From: Paraburkholderia sp. C35
GTDB lineage: Bacteria > Pseudomonadota > Gammaproteobacteria > Burkholderiales > Burkholderiaceae
Assembly: GCF_003121405.1 (NCBI RefSeq)
Contig: NZ_QBUY01000001.1
Coordinates: forward strand, 186,001 to 250,000
Reading direction: 5' to 3'
Length of the DNA stretch: 64,000 bases
The first letter of the stretch is position 1. Every line of letters starts with the position of its first letter. Of this stretch, positions 7,389-16,938 are shown piece after piece. The notes under the pieces were generated by a model. It did not search any database and had not been told where the DNA came from. It was given only the letters and a program-made list of their open reading frames with translations. The translations under genes and the position numbers were made by a program.

Positions 7389-8732
7389 ATGCCGACAATC
7401 GCTCAGACCGCAGCGTCGCCCGCTACGGTCAATGAAACTGAAGAACAGCTATACCGCAAGGTTCTGAAGCGCATTCTTCCCCTTCTGCTGCTGTGTTATG
7501 TGGTGGCTTACCTCGATCGCGTGAACGTCGGCTTCGCGAAATTGCAGATGCTCGATTCACTGGGGCTGAGCGACGCCGTGTACGCCGTCGGCGCAAGCAT
7601 CTTCTTCTGGGGCTATTTCCTGTTCGAAATGCCCAGCAATCTGCTTCTACATCGCTATGGCGCTCGTTTCTGGATCGCACGCATCATGGTGTCGTGGGGC
7701 ATCGTTTCTTCTTCTCTCGCTTTCATCGCACCGCTTGCCAGCTTCTTTCATGTGCAAACGTCCACGATGTTCTACATCCTGCGCTTCCTGCTGGGTGTCT
7801 GTGAGGCAGGCTTCTTCCCCGGCATCATCCTTTACATGAATTACTGGTTCCCCGCGCGGCGCCAGAGTATCGCCATGTCTGGATTCCTGATCGCTATTCC
7901 AGTGAGCCTGACGCTGGGCGGTGTGATCTCTGGCTGGCTGATGGAAAACACACACGGCGCGTTCGGCATGGACGGTTGGCAATGGATGCTGCTGGTCGAG
8001 GGCATTCCATCGATCCTCGTCGCGTTCCTCGTACTTTTCCGCATGGGCGACGGTATCCAGTCGGCAACATGGCTGACGGCAGCCGAGAAAGCACTGCTCC
8101 AGAAGAACCTCGAACAGGAAAGCGCAAAGAAAACTCACAGCATTCGCGCAGCACTCAAGAGTCCGCGTGTGTGGCTGTTGACCTTCATTCTGCTCACGTT
8201 CAACACGGGCTTCTATGGTCTCGCGTTCTGGCTGCCGTCGATTATCAAGGCCTCCGGTGTCAAGAGCACATTCAATATCGGCTTGCTGACGGCCATTCCG
8301 TATCTGAGCGCTGTGGTCGCGATGATCTGGAATGCGCGCCACTCGCGCAAGACAGGCGAGCGCCGGTTGCACGCAGCCATTCCCGCGTGCATCGGTGGCA
8401 ATGGCCTGATCCTCAGCGCCCCCTTCGCGAACAATGTGCCCCTGTCTATCCTCTTCCTGACGATTGCCACCTGCGCAATCCTCGGTCTGATGCCAATCTT
8501 CTGGACCTTTCCGGGTCAGATTCTTTCGGGCACGGCAGCCGCGGCAGGCATTGCTCTCATCAACTCCGTCGGCAACCTTTCCGGCTACACAGGTTCGATG
8601 ATTACAAGCGTAGCCAAGGACATGACGGGCAATATCAACAATGGCACTTACGCACTCGGGGCCCGCCTGCTCATCAGCTGCGTGCTCATCCTCTCGATTC
8701 CGAAGAGCATGCTGAACAACGACCAGGCCTGA
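7389..8732 (+). CDS. MFS transporter, anion:cation symporter (ACS) family
   Basis: Twelve-helix carrier of 447 residues. The ACS-family signature YLDRVNVGFAKLQM follows the first helix. FLFEMPSNLLLHRYGAR and the GVCEAGFFPG stretch are typical of hexuronate, galactonate and tartrate carriers. It most likely imports the sugar acid that the divergent dehydratase operon degrades. ATG 7389 is used because GGAG at 7376-7379 is well placed. An in-frame ATG at 7368 is possible. Shared LacI/GntR-type operators upstream suggest joint regulation with the dehydratase genes. Confidence 0.9.
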   Translation: MPTIAQTAASPATVNETEEQLYRKVLKRILPLLLLCYVVAYLDRVNVGFAKLQMLDSLGLSDAVYAVGASIFFWGYFLFEMPSNLLLHRYGARFWIARIMVSWGIVSSSLAFIAPLASFFHVQTSTMFYILRFLLGVCEAGFFPGIILYMNYWFPARRQSIAMSGFLIAIPVSLTLGGVISGWLMENTHGAFGMDGWQWMLLVEGIPSILVAFLVLFRMGDGIQSATWLTAAEKALLQKNLEQESAKKTHSIRAALKSPRVWLLTFILLTFNTGFYGLAFWLPSIIKASGVKSTFNIGLLTAIPYLSAVVAMIWNARHSRKTGERRLHAAIPACIGGNGLILSAPFANNVPLSILFLTIATCAILGLMPIFWTFPGQILSGTAAAAGIALINSVGNLSGYTGSMITSVAKDMTGNINNGTYALGARLLISCVLILSIPKSMLNNDQA

Positions 8733-8858
8733 CAGGAACAGGCATCCCGCACGCGCCCGGAGCACTGGCTACGGGTGCGTTGCTTGCATCTGCAACTTCA
8801 TTTCGATGCCGATGGAACGGACGGGCACTAAAAAAGCACTCATCCGATACAACGCTCC

Positions 8859-9947
8859 TCACGCATCCTTGTCCACGCCCTTCCGATACACGCCAGGTGA
8901 GTTTCCAGTCCATTTCTTGAAGGACCGGCGAAAGCTCGCTGCGTCCGAAAACCCGATGCGCTCGGCGACCTGATCAATGGGAAGCCGCGTATTTTCCAGA
9001 AACTCGATGGCAAGCGACCGGCGAACATCGTTCAACAAGGTCTGATACGAGTAGTTATCGTCGGCCAGCCGTCGATGCAAGGTTCGCAGTGACATGCCGA
9101 GCTGTGCAGCCATTTTCTCTGCGGATGGGAACACGCCTGGCGCGTTCAGGCAGGCCATGCGGATCTGCCTCGGCAATTCGGGAATGCCATCCCGTTCTTC
9201 GAGAATGCGATCGCAAAGCTGCTGGCAGATTTGCGCAGTAATGGGATTCGCATTGGGACACGGACGATCCAGTACATGCACGTCGAAATGCCACTCCATC
9301 GTGTCTGCGCCGAACTCAACGGGACAGGCGAACATCCTTTCGTAATTTCGCCAGTGTGGCGGCGCAGGATATGCCATGACCATCCGCTTCGAAGGGAAAG
9401 GCGCTTCCAGCACCCGGCTGAACAATACCGTCATCGAGCTTCGCCAGAATTCGGCGACAAACGGCAGCATGTCACCCAGCGATGCGAGTCCGTGACTGCT
9501 CAGAATGGCCGTATCGCCTTCTGTTGAATAGCGGATCTGCAAGACCGCGCCGGCCATCCGGACATTCTCGACGCTGAATTTGAGGGCGTCTCCAAAGGTC
9601 GTACTGCTGACCATCGCATAGCCGTATATGCCAAAGTCACTGATCCTCTGACGCGCCCCCGCAAGCAAGCCGACATCTGCTCGTGTTGCGAGCCGTTGGG
9701 CGTTTCGATAAATGGCGAGACGCTGGCGATGCGAAATTCTTGCCTGCGAATCCTCCAACTGGTTCGCATGGACACCCGTGTGCGCGAACAGTTTGTTGAC
9801 GGACACGCCCTCTGCGGCCAGTTCTGCGGCAAGCGCGGCCAGGCCAAGAAGACTTTGAGTCGGCGCATCGAGATCCGGATGCAACGGCGTAATGATTTTC
9901 GGGGGACGCACGATATGTCTCGCTCCAGTTGCGAACAATGCTCGCAT
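8859..9947 (-). CDS. AraC-family transcriptional regulator (OruR-like)
   Basis: DNA-binding regulator of about 362 residues from this start. The N-terminal two-thirds are the AraC-type arabinose-binding-like domain of the OruR/ArgR group (DVGLLAGARQRISDFGIYGYAM, DTAILSSHG). The C-terminus holds two helix-turn-helix units with SLRTLHRRLADDNYSYQ and ERIGFSDAASFRRSFKKWTG. It is transcribed away from the enoyl-CoA hydratase operon across a 372-base gap and is the natural candidate to activate it. The start is uncertain: the frame runs back to a TTG at 10079 with an ATG at 10046. ATG 9947 gives normal family length and has a weak GGGAA upstream. Confidence 0.8.
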   Translation of the reverse strand: MRALFATGARHIVRPPKIITPLHPDLDAPTQSLLGLAALAAELAAEGVSVNKLFAHTGVHANQLEDSQARISHRQRLAIYRNAQRLATRADVGLLAGARQRISDFGIYGYAMVSSTTFGDALKFSVENVRMAGAVLQIRYSTEGDTAILSSHGLASLGDMLPFVAEFWRSSMTVLFSRVLEAPFPSKRMVMAYPAPPHWRNYERMFACPVEFGADTMEWHFDVHVLDRPCPNANPITAQICQQLCDRILEERDGIPELPRQIRMACLNAPGVFPSAEKMAAQLGMSLRTLHRRLADDNYSYQTLLNDVRRSLAIEFLENTRLPIDQVAERIGFSDAASFRRSFKKWTGNSPGVYRKGVDKDA

Positions 9948-10319
9948 ATTTTCCCGAACTTCGTCGAGCGCGGTTGGCACACTTTGACGCGTCAATTGGC
10001 AGGGTTGAACGTTGCCGCCAAAAGGGCTCGCTGAGATAGTAACCATCAACGGCACACGCCGGAAAATAGATGGAGACAAGCCTTGAAGCCCTCAATTACC
10101 TCCGCCCTGACGCGTTCGACATCCCCCCATCCACGCTTATCCGAAGTCGAAAATTGGCGCGATTCGCCCCATGCGGCGATGCAACACGTCCGATGATTTC
10201 CGTTGGCGGCATTCGCAGCACACGTCAGTGACAGGCTCGCCTGCTCGACCCCCTCCGCTCCCGCAGCGCGGCATGACCTGACTGAAGCACATGACTTATC
10301 GCACATTGCAGAGAGAACC
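9948..10319. promoter_or_regulatory. Divergent promoter region, araC-type gene / hydratase operon
   Basis: A 372-base gap between the chosen start of the regulator and the hydratase start. Part may be coding if the regulator begins further upstream, at 10046 or 10079. No clear operator repeat stands out. AraC-type sites are degenerate and cannot be called by eye. Confidence 0.4.
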
Positions 10320-11090
10320 ATGACCACAGTAAAGATTGAGATGGACGGCGCCGTCGGAATCGTTTCGCTCGCCAAGCCACCGCATAACCTGATCGACGAC
10401 GCGATGATCGCGGATCTGCTGGCCGCATATCGCTGTGTCGTCGCCGATGGCGCCCGCGCGATCATCCTCAAGAGTGACATGCGGCACTTTTCCGCCGGCG
10501 CAGAGATGCGTTCCTTCACGAATGGCGAAACGATGATCCAGCACAACGCCGATCAATTCCTCGAATTCCTCGACGTGCTGGAGAACGCCCCCGTTCCGAC
10601 CGTCGCCGCCGTTCACGGCGCCGCGCTGGGCGGCGGGCTCGAGCTGGCGCTCACCTGCGACATGATCGTGGCCGCGGACACGGCCTACTTTGGTCAGGTC
10701 GAGAACATCGTGGGCCTGATCCCGCTGCTCGGCGGCACACAACGACTCGTTCAGCGAGCAGGTGTCGTGCGCGCCAAGGAAATCGCGTTGATCGGGCGAC
10801 GGCATTCGGCGGAGTCATTCGAACGCTGGGGCATCATCAATCATGTCGTGCCCGAAGCGGAACTCCAGACAGCGGCCCTGTCGTTCGCCCGCCAACTGGC
10901 GGCAGGCCCGACCAAAGTCCTCAACGGCATCAAGCAGCAGGCCAATCTCGCGGCCAATGGCGGCGTGCGCAGCGCTGACCTGGAACAGATCAACCTCAAC
11001 AACATGATCTGGAAGACGGGCGATCGCGAACGCGGTTTCGCCTCGTTCTTTGCGACGGGGCCCGCCACTGCCGAATTCAAGGGAGACTGA
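10320..11090 (+). CDS. Enoyl-CoA hydratase/isomerase family protein
   Basis: Crotonase-fold enzyme of 256 residues. Oxyanion-hole segments are visible as HFSAGAEM and HGAALGGGLELALTCDMIVA, followed by GLIPLLGGTQRL. It likely adds water to, or shifts, a double bond in a CoA thioester. ATG 10320 is preceded by GAGAGAACC. The frame extends upstream to 10203 without family similarity. The stop is two bases from the CoA-transferase start, so the pair is co-translated. That suggests the CoA ester is made by the next gene's product and processed by this one. Confidence 0.9.
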   Translation: MTTVKIEMDGAVGIVSLAKPPHNLIDDAMIADLLAAYRCVVADGARAIILKSDMRHFSAGAEMRSFTNGETMIQHNADQFLEFLDVLENAPVPTVAAVHGAALGGGLELALTCDMIVAADTAYFGQVENIVGLIPLLGGTQRLVQRAGVVRAKEIALIGRRHSAESFERWGIINHVVPEAELQTAALSFARQLAAGPTKVLNGIKQQANLAANGGVRSADLEQINLNNMIWKTGDRERGFASFFATGPATAEFKGD

Positions 11091-11092
11091 TC

Positions 11093-12322
11093 ATGTCAGC
11101 ACCGCTCGAAGGTATTCGTGTGATCGATTTCACGCGCGTGCTGGCCGGACCGCATTGCACCAAAACACTCCTCGATCTCGGCGCCACTGTGACCAAGATC
11201 GAACCGCCTTCCGGCGATATTGGTCGCGTGAGCATGCCGCATATCGGCGACATGTCGCTGTATTACGTGCAGCAGAACGCCGGCAAGCGCAACGTGAGCC
11301 TCGCTCTCAACTTTCCAGAGGCTCGCGCAATCATGATCGACATGTGTCGCGACGCCGACATCATCGTCGAAAATTTTCGGCCAGGAACGCTCGACCGTTT
11401 TGGACTCGGCTACGAGCAGGTGCGCGCGTTCAATCCGTCCGTGATCTACGCGTCGTTGAGTGGCTATGGGCAATCGACCTCATGGCGCAACCGGCCTGCG
11501 TTCGCGCCGACGGTGCAGGCGGAGTCGGGACTGACGGACATCGTCCAGCATCATTTCGGCGATGCGCTGACGGAAGTCCGCAACGACGCATGCAGCCACG
11601 CCGACATGTACACGGGACTTCACGGCGTCATCGGCATCCTGGCCGCGCTTGCGCATCGCGCGCGAACAGGCGAAGGGCAACACGTCGATGTGTCGATGGC
11701 GGCCACCATGTTGTCGGTGAACGAACGCGTAGGCGCGCAACTGTCGGAAATCGACACCGACGGCGAGCCGATCATTCTTTCGGCACCCGATTCGCACATC
11801 TTCGATCTGCCCGACGGACGCCAGCTCACTATCGCAGGCAGCCCGATCTACACGCCGATGTTCGCGCGTTACTGCGCGATGATGCGCCGCAACGATCTGC
11901 TGAGCGATCCTCGCTTTGGCACCGCGCTGTTGCGGCGGCAGAACATTGCAGATTTGCTGACCGAAGTTCGCGCGTGGATTCTCACGTGCAACGCTCTCGA
12001 CCTTCTGCAGACGCAGGTCAGCGAAGCGGGACTGGCGATCGGCGTGGTCCGCAGCGTCAATGAGTTCGCCGAATCCGAGTGGGTGCAGGAATGGGGTGCG
12101 TTAGTCGATGTCGACGACAGATCGGGCGGCACGACACGCATGCCCGGCGCGCCCTGGCATTTCAGCCAGTCAGAACTGCCGCAGCCGGGCAGCCCCGCTT
12201 TCCAGGGCGAGCATAACGCCGAGGTGCTTGCCGAGCGCCAGCTCAGCGCCGCGTTCATCCGCGATTTGCAGGAGCGCGGAATACTTCTCAGCCGCCCGGG
12301 CCCCACGCGCCCGTTCGACTGA
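11093..12322 (+). CDS. CaiB/BaiF family CoA-transferase
   Basis: Family III CoA-transferase of 409 residues. Typical features are LEGIRVIDFTRVLAGP at the N-terminus, QNAGKRNVSLALN, NFRPGTLDRFGLGYE, SLSGYGQ and the catalytic-aspartate region HADMYTGLHGVIGILAAL. The enzyme would activate an organic acid by moving CoA from a donor such as succinyl-CoA. It sits between an enoyl-CoA hydratase and a fumarylacetoacetase with short gaps, inside one plus-strand run. The substrate cannot be inferred from sequence alone. Confidence 0.92.
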   Translation: MSAPLEGIRVIDFTRVLAGPHCTKTLLDLGATVTKIEPPSGDIGRVSMPHIGDMSLYYVQQNAGKRNVSLALNFPEARAIMIDMCRDADIIVENFRPGTLDRFGLGYEQVRAFNPSVIYASLSGYGQSTSWRNRPAFAPTVQAESGLTDIVQHHFGDALTEVRNDACSHADMYTGLHGVIGILAALAHRARTGEGQHVDVSMAATMLSVNERVGAQLSEIDTDGEPIILSAPDSHIFDLPDGRQLTIAGSPIYTPMFARYCAMMRRNDLLSDPRFGTALLRRQNIADLLTEVRAWILTCNALDLLQTQVSEAGLAIGVVRSVNEFAESEWVQEWGALVDVDDRSGGTTRMPGAPWHFSQSELPQPGSPAFQGEHNAEVLAERQLSAAFIRDLQERGILLSRPGPTRPFD

Positions 12323-12379
12323 ATGTCGATGCCTTGATGCGCGCGGCTCGCGCCTGACTACGAATGAATCGAGACGAAC

Positions 12380-13702
12380 ATGCAACACACACTGAATCAG
12401 ACTCATGATCCCGCTGCACGCAGTTGGGTCGACTCAGCCAATGCAGAAGCAGGCGATTTCCCCATTCAGAACCTGCCGTTTTCGGTTTTCCGCAGAAGAG
12501 ATGCCGATAAGACGTTTCGAGGCGCGGTCGCCATCGGCGATCAGGTCGTCGACATCGCTGCATGGGCGTCTCGTGCCGGTCTGGAAGGAATGGCGGGCGA
12601 GGCCGCGCGAGCATGCGCGCAGCCCGTGCTCAATGCGTTTTTCTCGATGGGCCCTTCCGCATGGCGCGCATTGCGCCATGCGCTGTTCGCTGCACTTCAT
12701 GAGCGTGCCTCTTCCAGGGATCGTGCGGCAATCGACGCATCGTTGATCCCGCAAGCGGAAGTGGAATACACCCTGCCTGCGCAGATCGGTGACTACACGG
12801 ACTTCTACACCTCGATTCATCACGCGACCAATATCAGCAAGCTCCTCGGCTTGAACGGTGTCAGCCCCAACTTCAAGTCGATACCCATCGCGTATCACGG
12901 CCGGGTTTCGAGCATCGCAACAAGTGGCCAGCGATTCCATCGCCCGATGGGTCAAATCATGCTTCCAGGTGAAGAGGCGCCGATCTTCTCGCCATCGCGC
13001 AAGCTGGATTACGAACTCGAACTCGGCATCTACGTTGGACAAGGCAATGCGGCTGGCGAACCGATCCATCTCGATCAGGCCGACAGCCATGTATTCGGAC
13101 TGTGTCTGCTCAACGACTGGTCCGCACGCGATATCCAGGCGTGGGAGATGCAGCCATTAGGACCGTTTCTGGCAAAGAACTTTGCCACCACGATCTCGCC
13201 GTGGATCGTGACGATGGAGGCACTGGCGCCCTTCAGGCTTCCCCTGTCTCGCCCGGACGCGGATGGCAAGCCGCTGCCTTATCTGGATTCGGACCATAAC
13301 AGCACGACGGGCGCCATCGATATCCAGTTGGAGGTCTACATGGAGACTGCTCATCATCGAGCCGCGAATCTTCCGGCGACGCAACTCTCACACACGAGTT
13401 TCAGGCATCAGTACTGGAGCATCGCGCAGATGGTCGCGCATCACGCCATAGGCGGCTGCAATCTGCGACCGGGAGATCTACTTGGCAGCGGCACCATTTC
13501 AGGCCCGGAAAGATCGGAGGCAGGCGCGTTGATGGAACTTGCCAGTAACGCAAGCGAACCCGTCACGCTAGGTACGGGCGAACAGCGCAGCTACGTGGAG
13601 GATGGCGACGCCATTATTCTGCGCGGCTACTGCGAGAAAGCGGGCTTTGCCCGAATCGGCTTTGGAGAGAGCCGTGGCGAAGTGTTGCCCGCAAAGTGCT
13701 AG
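12380..13702 (+). CDS. fahA: Fumarylacetoacetase
   Basis: Full-length fumarylacetoacetase-type hydrolase, 440 residues. It has the N-terminal SH3-like region and the catalytic C-terminal domain. The signature DYTDFYTSIHHATN is at 138-151 with the catalytic histidine probably H148. AYHGR, KLDYELELGIYVG and LLNDWSARDIQAWE also match, as does a late GDLLGSGTISGP. Known enzymes cleave fumarylacetoacetate to fumarate and acetoacetate at the end of tyrosine/homogentisate breakdown. Homogentisate dioxygenase and maleylacetoacetate isomerase are not nearby, so here it may cleave another beta-diketone acid. Confidence 0.9.
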   Translation: MQHTLNQTHDPAARSWVDSANAEAGDFPIQNLPFSVFRRRDADKTFRGAVAIGDQVVDIAAWASRAGLEGMAGEAARACAQPVLNAFFSMGPSAWRALRHALFAALHERASSRDRAAIDASLIPQAEVEYTLPAQIGDYTDFYTSIHHATNISKLLGLNGVSPNFKSIPIAYHGRVSSIATSGQRFHRPMGQIMLPGEEAPIFSPSRKLDYELELGIYVGQGNAAGEPIHLDQADSHVFGLCLLNDWSARDIQAWEMQPLGPFLAKNFATTISPWIVTMEALAPFRLPLSRPDADGKPLPYLDSDHNSTTGAIDIQLEVYMETAHHRAANLPATQLSHTSFRHQYWSIAQMVAHHAIGGCNLRPGDLLGSGTISGPERSEAGALMELASNASEPVTLGTGEQRSYVEDGDAIILRGYCEKAGFARIGFGESRGEVLPAKC

Positions 13703-13755
13703 CGACGACTGCGACACAAGACTGTCAAGAAAGCCTAGAACGGAGGAGACCCGAT

Positions 13756-14133
13756 ATGCAATCGATGGAATCAATTAACGCCGAGTTCGAGCGGCAAAAC
13801 GTGACGAAAGCCGGATCATCCGGCACGTCCCTCGCCGAGAAGACACAGGCGCTCGCAAAGTTTCGCAATCACTTCGTATGGCCGTTGCTCTACATCTCAC
13901 TGGGGATCTACTTTGGGCTGTTGATCGCCGTGCTGGAGTTTCCTGGCGCGATGTCGTTATCCGTCTACGGCGAACTCAACCTGGGACTGCTCGCGGTGGT
14001 CGTTCAGTTCGCGCTCACGATCGCTACCTTCTGGGGCTACTGCGCCTGGGCCGAACGGGCCTACGACCCGAGAGCGGCCGACCTGCTTCGCAGCGCGTCT
14101 GCACAACAACCGGACGGTGATCGACATGAATAA
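13756..14133 (+). CDS. DUF485 membrane protein paired with the symporter
   Basis: Small membrane protein of 125 residues with two predicted helices (around WPLLYISLGIYFGLLIAVL and LLAVVVQFALTIATFWGY) and RNHFVWP ahead of the first. This is the DUF485/YjcH arrangement usually encoded beside ActP-type symporters. ATG 13756 follows a strong GGAGGAG. An upstream in-frame ATG at 13696 lies inside the end of the fumarylacetoacetase gene. The last eight bases overlap the symporter start, so the two are translationally coupled. It is probably an accessory subunit. Confidence 0.88.
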   Translation: MQSMESINAEFERQNVTKAGSSGTSLAEKTQALAKFRNHFVWPLLYISLGIYFGLLIAVLEFPGAMSLSVYGELNLGLLAVVVQFALTIATFWGYCAWAERAYDPRAADLLRSASAQQPDGDRHE

Positions 14134-15712
14134 CCTGATCAATCATGGCGGACTCAGAATCATCGCCTTCGTGGGGTTTATCGGACTCAGCCTTCTTCTG
14201 ACCGGCTGGAGCACACGCCGATCGCGCGGAACCTCCGGATTTTTCGTGGCAGGACGCAATCTGTCACCTACCCAGAACGGCCTCGCGCTGGCGGGAGACT
14301 TCATGTCCGCAGGTTCGTTCCTTGGCGTGACGGGCCTTGTTTCACTGTTCGGATTCGATGGCGTCGTCTATCAGGTCGGCTTTATCGCAGGCTGGATCAT
14401 GATCATGCTGATCGTCGCCGAGCCAGTGAGAAACTGCGGAAAGTACACGCTCTCGGATGTCGTCGCACTTCGTTTGCGCAGCCGTGGCGTGAGGGCGGCG
14501 ACGTCGGGCTCTTCATTGATCATTTCGTTAGCCTATCTGCTCGCGCAACTCGTCGGCGCTGGCGCGCTGGCCAGTCTGCTATTGCCGATCGGACCCGACG
14601 CCGCGATCGTGCTGATCGGCGTACTCATGATCGCGTATGTGCTGTTGGGCGGGATGGTGGCCGCGACGTACGTGCAGATCGTCAAGGCCATCCTCGTCTG
14701 GACTGCGGGCGCGGTGCTCGTGGTGCTTGCTCTGGTGCATTTCTCCTTCGACGTTGGCGCCCTGTTCAACAAGGCACGCCTGTCGTCGTTGCATCCTGCG
14801 CAGTACCTGGTGCCCGGTGGCTACTTCAAGGACCCGCTAGATACGTTGTCGCTCACGCTCGCGCTCGCGTTGGGCACAGCCGGCCTGCCGCACGTCATGA
14901 CCCGCTTCTACACGGTGCCGTCCGCTGTCGCGGCGAGACAGTCGGCGAAAATCGGCCTGATCGTGATGACGTCCTTTGCGTTCATGATGATCCTGCTCGG
15001 ATTTTCGGCCACTGCGATCGTCGGACCGGCGGCGATTCTCGCGACGCACAGCTCCGGCAACAGCGCCATCACGTTGCTCGCCACGACGCTTGGCGGCGGT
15101 GCGGGTTCGATCGGCGGCGAACTGCTGCTCGCTTGCGTTTCGGCAATTGCATTCGCGACCATTCTTGCCGTCGTGTCGGGGATCATGATCTCCTCGGCTT
15201 CGACCATCTCTCATGACATTTTCGGTCATCTGTTCCCGGCTTCGCGCGACAAGGAACGTCTGCAGGTCGTGATCGCGAAGATCGCCACGATAGTCTTCGG
15301 TATCGCTGCGATGGGATTGGCGTTGCTCGTGAAGAGCTTCAACGTCGCGTTTCTCGTCGGACTCGCGTTTGCCATCGCGGCGAGCGCAAACCTGCCCGTG
15401 ATTCTCTTCTCGATGTACTGGCGGCGGTTTACGGATCGAGGCGCAGTAGCCGCAGTCATCGCCGGCACGCTTTCTTCGATTGGCCTCGTGCTTCTGGGAC
15501 CGGCCGTCATCGGAGCGAAAGGCATCATCTTCAAGGACGCCACGCCGCCGTTCTGGCTCTCGAATCCCGGTCTCTTCAGCATTCCCGTGGGTTTTATCGC
15601 GGGCTGGATCGGATCGGTCACGACACGTCGACACATTGGCGACGCGTCCTTCGATGCGCAGCAACTTCGCATGCTAAGCGGCCTTGGAGCGGAGGCAGCG
15701 TCGAAGCACTGA
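14126..15712 (+). CDS. Sodium:solute symporter, ActP-like monocarboxylate carrier
   Basis: SSS-family transporter of 528 residues with about 13 hydrophobic segments. Matches to the acetate permease ActP include FFVAGRNLSPTQNGLALAGD, FMSAGSFLGVTGL, YTLSDVVALRLRSRGVR, GTAGLPHVMTRFYTVP and SASTISHDIFGH. It likely imports the small organic acid degraded by the upstream enzymes. ATG 14126 overlaps the DUF485 stop. A GTG at 14117 is an alternative start. The combination of carrier, CoA-transferase and fumarylacetoacetase supports a complete uptake and breakdown unit. Confidence 0.9.
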   Translation: MNNLINHGGLRIIAFVGFIGLSLLLTGWSTRRSRGTSGFFVAGRNLSPTQNGLALAGDFMSAGSFLGVTGLVSLFGFDGVVYQVGFIAGWIMIMLIVAEPVRNCGKYTLSDVVALRLRSRGVRAATSGSSLIISLAYLLAQLVGAGALASLLLPIGPDAAIVLIGVLMIAYVLLGGMVAATYVQIVKAILVWTAGAVLVVLALVHFSFDVGALFNKARLSSLHPAQYLVPGGYFKDPLDTLSLTLALALGTAGLPHVMTRFYTVPSAVAARQSAKIGLIVMTSFAFMMILLGFSATAIVGPAAILATHSSGNSAITLLATTLGGGAGSIGGELLLACVSAIAFATILAVVSGIMISSASTISHDIFGHLFPASRDKERLQVVIAKIATIVFGIAAMGLALLVKSFNVAFLVGLAFAIAASANLPVILFSMYWRRFTDRGAVAAVIAGTLSSIGLVLLGPAVIGAKGIIFKDATPPFWLSNPGLFSIPVGFIAGWIGSVTTRRHIGDASFDAQQLRMLSGLGAEAASKH

Positions 15713-15766
15713 CGCGAGAAACTTCAACCCAACTATCGATCCATCGATCCAACAAGGAGACACCCA

Positions 15767-16360
15767 GTGATTCGCTTATGTACTACCGCTTCACGCTTTG
15801 CCCTGTCCACGGCAGCCTTTGCAGCGATCAGCGTGAGCGCGTTCTGTGCGCCCGCGACGGCAGCGACCGTCGAGGTATCGGAAACAAAGACGATTATCGA
15901 TCATGTGACCGTTTCGTCCAGCAAGCCTTACGCGCTCGTTAAACAGGATCTCGAGAGCCGTCTTGGGCGACTCGACGATCACATCCGCACTCTGCTGAAG
16001 CAGGACAAGGTCGACGAATTGCGCACTGCCCTTCAAAAAGCCGCTGGCAATGACGGGCTGGTGATTCACTACATCGGGCCGCATGGCGACTGGCTCACGT
16101 TGAAAGGACAGCGCAAAAACGGTACCGAGTATTTCACCGGCAACATTCTCACTGCGACTGAAATGACCAGCGTCAATATGGCGGCGGGACTGTACGCACC
16201 GTTGCGCATCATGGTCTACGAGAACGCACAGGGCGGCACGACAATCGAGTACGATAAGCCGTCGACCCAACTCAGCCAGTTCCACAGCGCCCAGATCGAC
16301 GTTCAGGGCCGTTCACTCGACGATCGGCTGGCCAAGCTTTGTGCTGCGGTACTGCAATAG
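15767..16360 (+). CDS. Secreted DUF302 domain protein
   Basis: Exported protein of 197 residues. A signal peptide (FALSTAAFAAISVSAFCAPATAA) is followed by a DUF302-type domain, recognised by the spacing of VSSSKPYALVKQDLESRL, the central HYIGPHGDWL and the late LYAPLRIMVYEN plus a YDKPS segment. It starts at GTG 15767 behind an AAGGAGA site. Its biochemical role is unknown. It lies 54 bases after the symporter and may share its transcript. Confidence 0.75.
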   Translation: MIRLCTTASRFALSTAAFAAISVSAFCAPATAATVEVSETKTIIDHVTVSSSKPYALVKQDLESRLGRLDDHIRTLLKQDKVDELRTALQKAAGNDGLVIHYIGPHGDWLTLKGQRKNGTEYFTGNILTATEMTSVNMAAGLYAPLRIMVYENAQGGTTIEYDKPSTQLSQFHSAQIDVQGRSLDDRLAKLCAAVLQ

Positions 16361-16439
16361 AAACGCAAGCGCTGGCGGACAGCGCTATCAAACCCGCTCC
16401 TGCTTTGTGTTTTGTTCCTGTCATCACTCTTAGCCGAAC

Positions 16440-16895
16440 ATGAATATATCCGAACGCCTTGCACGAGCGGGCCTCACATTGCCGCCGCCCATCGACCCGC
16501 TCGGCTCGTATCGAACGGTCTCCATTTCGGGGAATCAACTCTATGTCTCCGGCCTCGGGCCCTTCGAAGATAACAAGCCAATCGTCGGAATAGTCGGTGA
16601 CGATGTGTCTCTCGAAAGGGCTCTGCACGCGGCGCGTCTGACGATGCTGATGATCCTGGCATGCGTCGATCAGGCATGCGGTCTCGACAACATCGAAAGA
16701 TGCAGCCGACTGACAGTCTATGTGCGTGCTGAACAGTCGTTCACCCAGCACCCCCAAGTAGCCAATGGCGCCAGTGACGTCTTGCTAAGCTTGTTTGGGC
16801 AGGACAAGCTTCCGGCTCGAAGTGCGCTCGGTGTCTATACCTTGCCGATGGGCATCCCGGTCGAGATCGACAGCATCTTCGAGTTGAAACAATAA
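16440..16895 (+). CDS. RidA/YjgF family protein
   Basis: Protein of 151 residues of the Rid family: VSISGNQLYVSGLGPF near the N-terminus, then DVSLERALHAARLTMLMILACVD, LTVYVRAEQSF and RSALGVYTLPMGIPVEIDS. The arginine in the PxRSA context matches the residue used by RidA enamine/imine deaminases. It resembles the longer, divergent RidA subfamily often placed inside catabolic clusters. It may hydrolyse a reactive imine or act on an intermediate of the preceding pathway. It closes the plus-strand run. Confidence 0.88.
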   Translation: MNISERLARAGLTLPPPIDPLGSYRTVSISGNQLYVSGLGPFEDNKPIVGIVGDDVSLERALHAARLTMLMILACVDQACGLDNIERCSRLTVYVRAEQSFTQHPQVANGASDVLLSLFGQDKLPARSALGVYTLPMGIPVEIDSIFELKQ

Positions 16896-16938
16896 AGATG
16901 GGCCGATCAGACACGGGAGTACCCATCCAGGCATCGCC

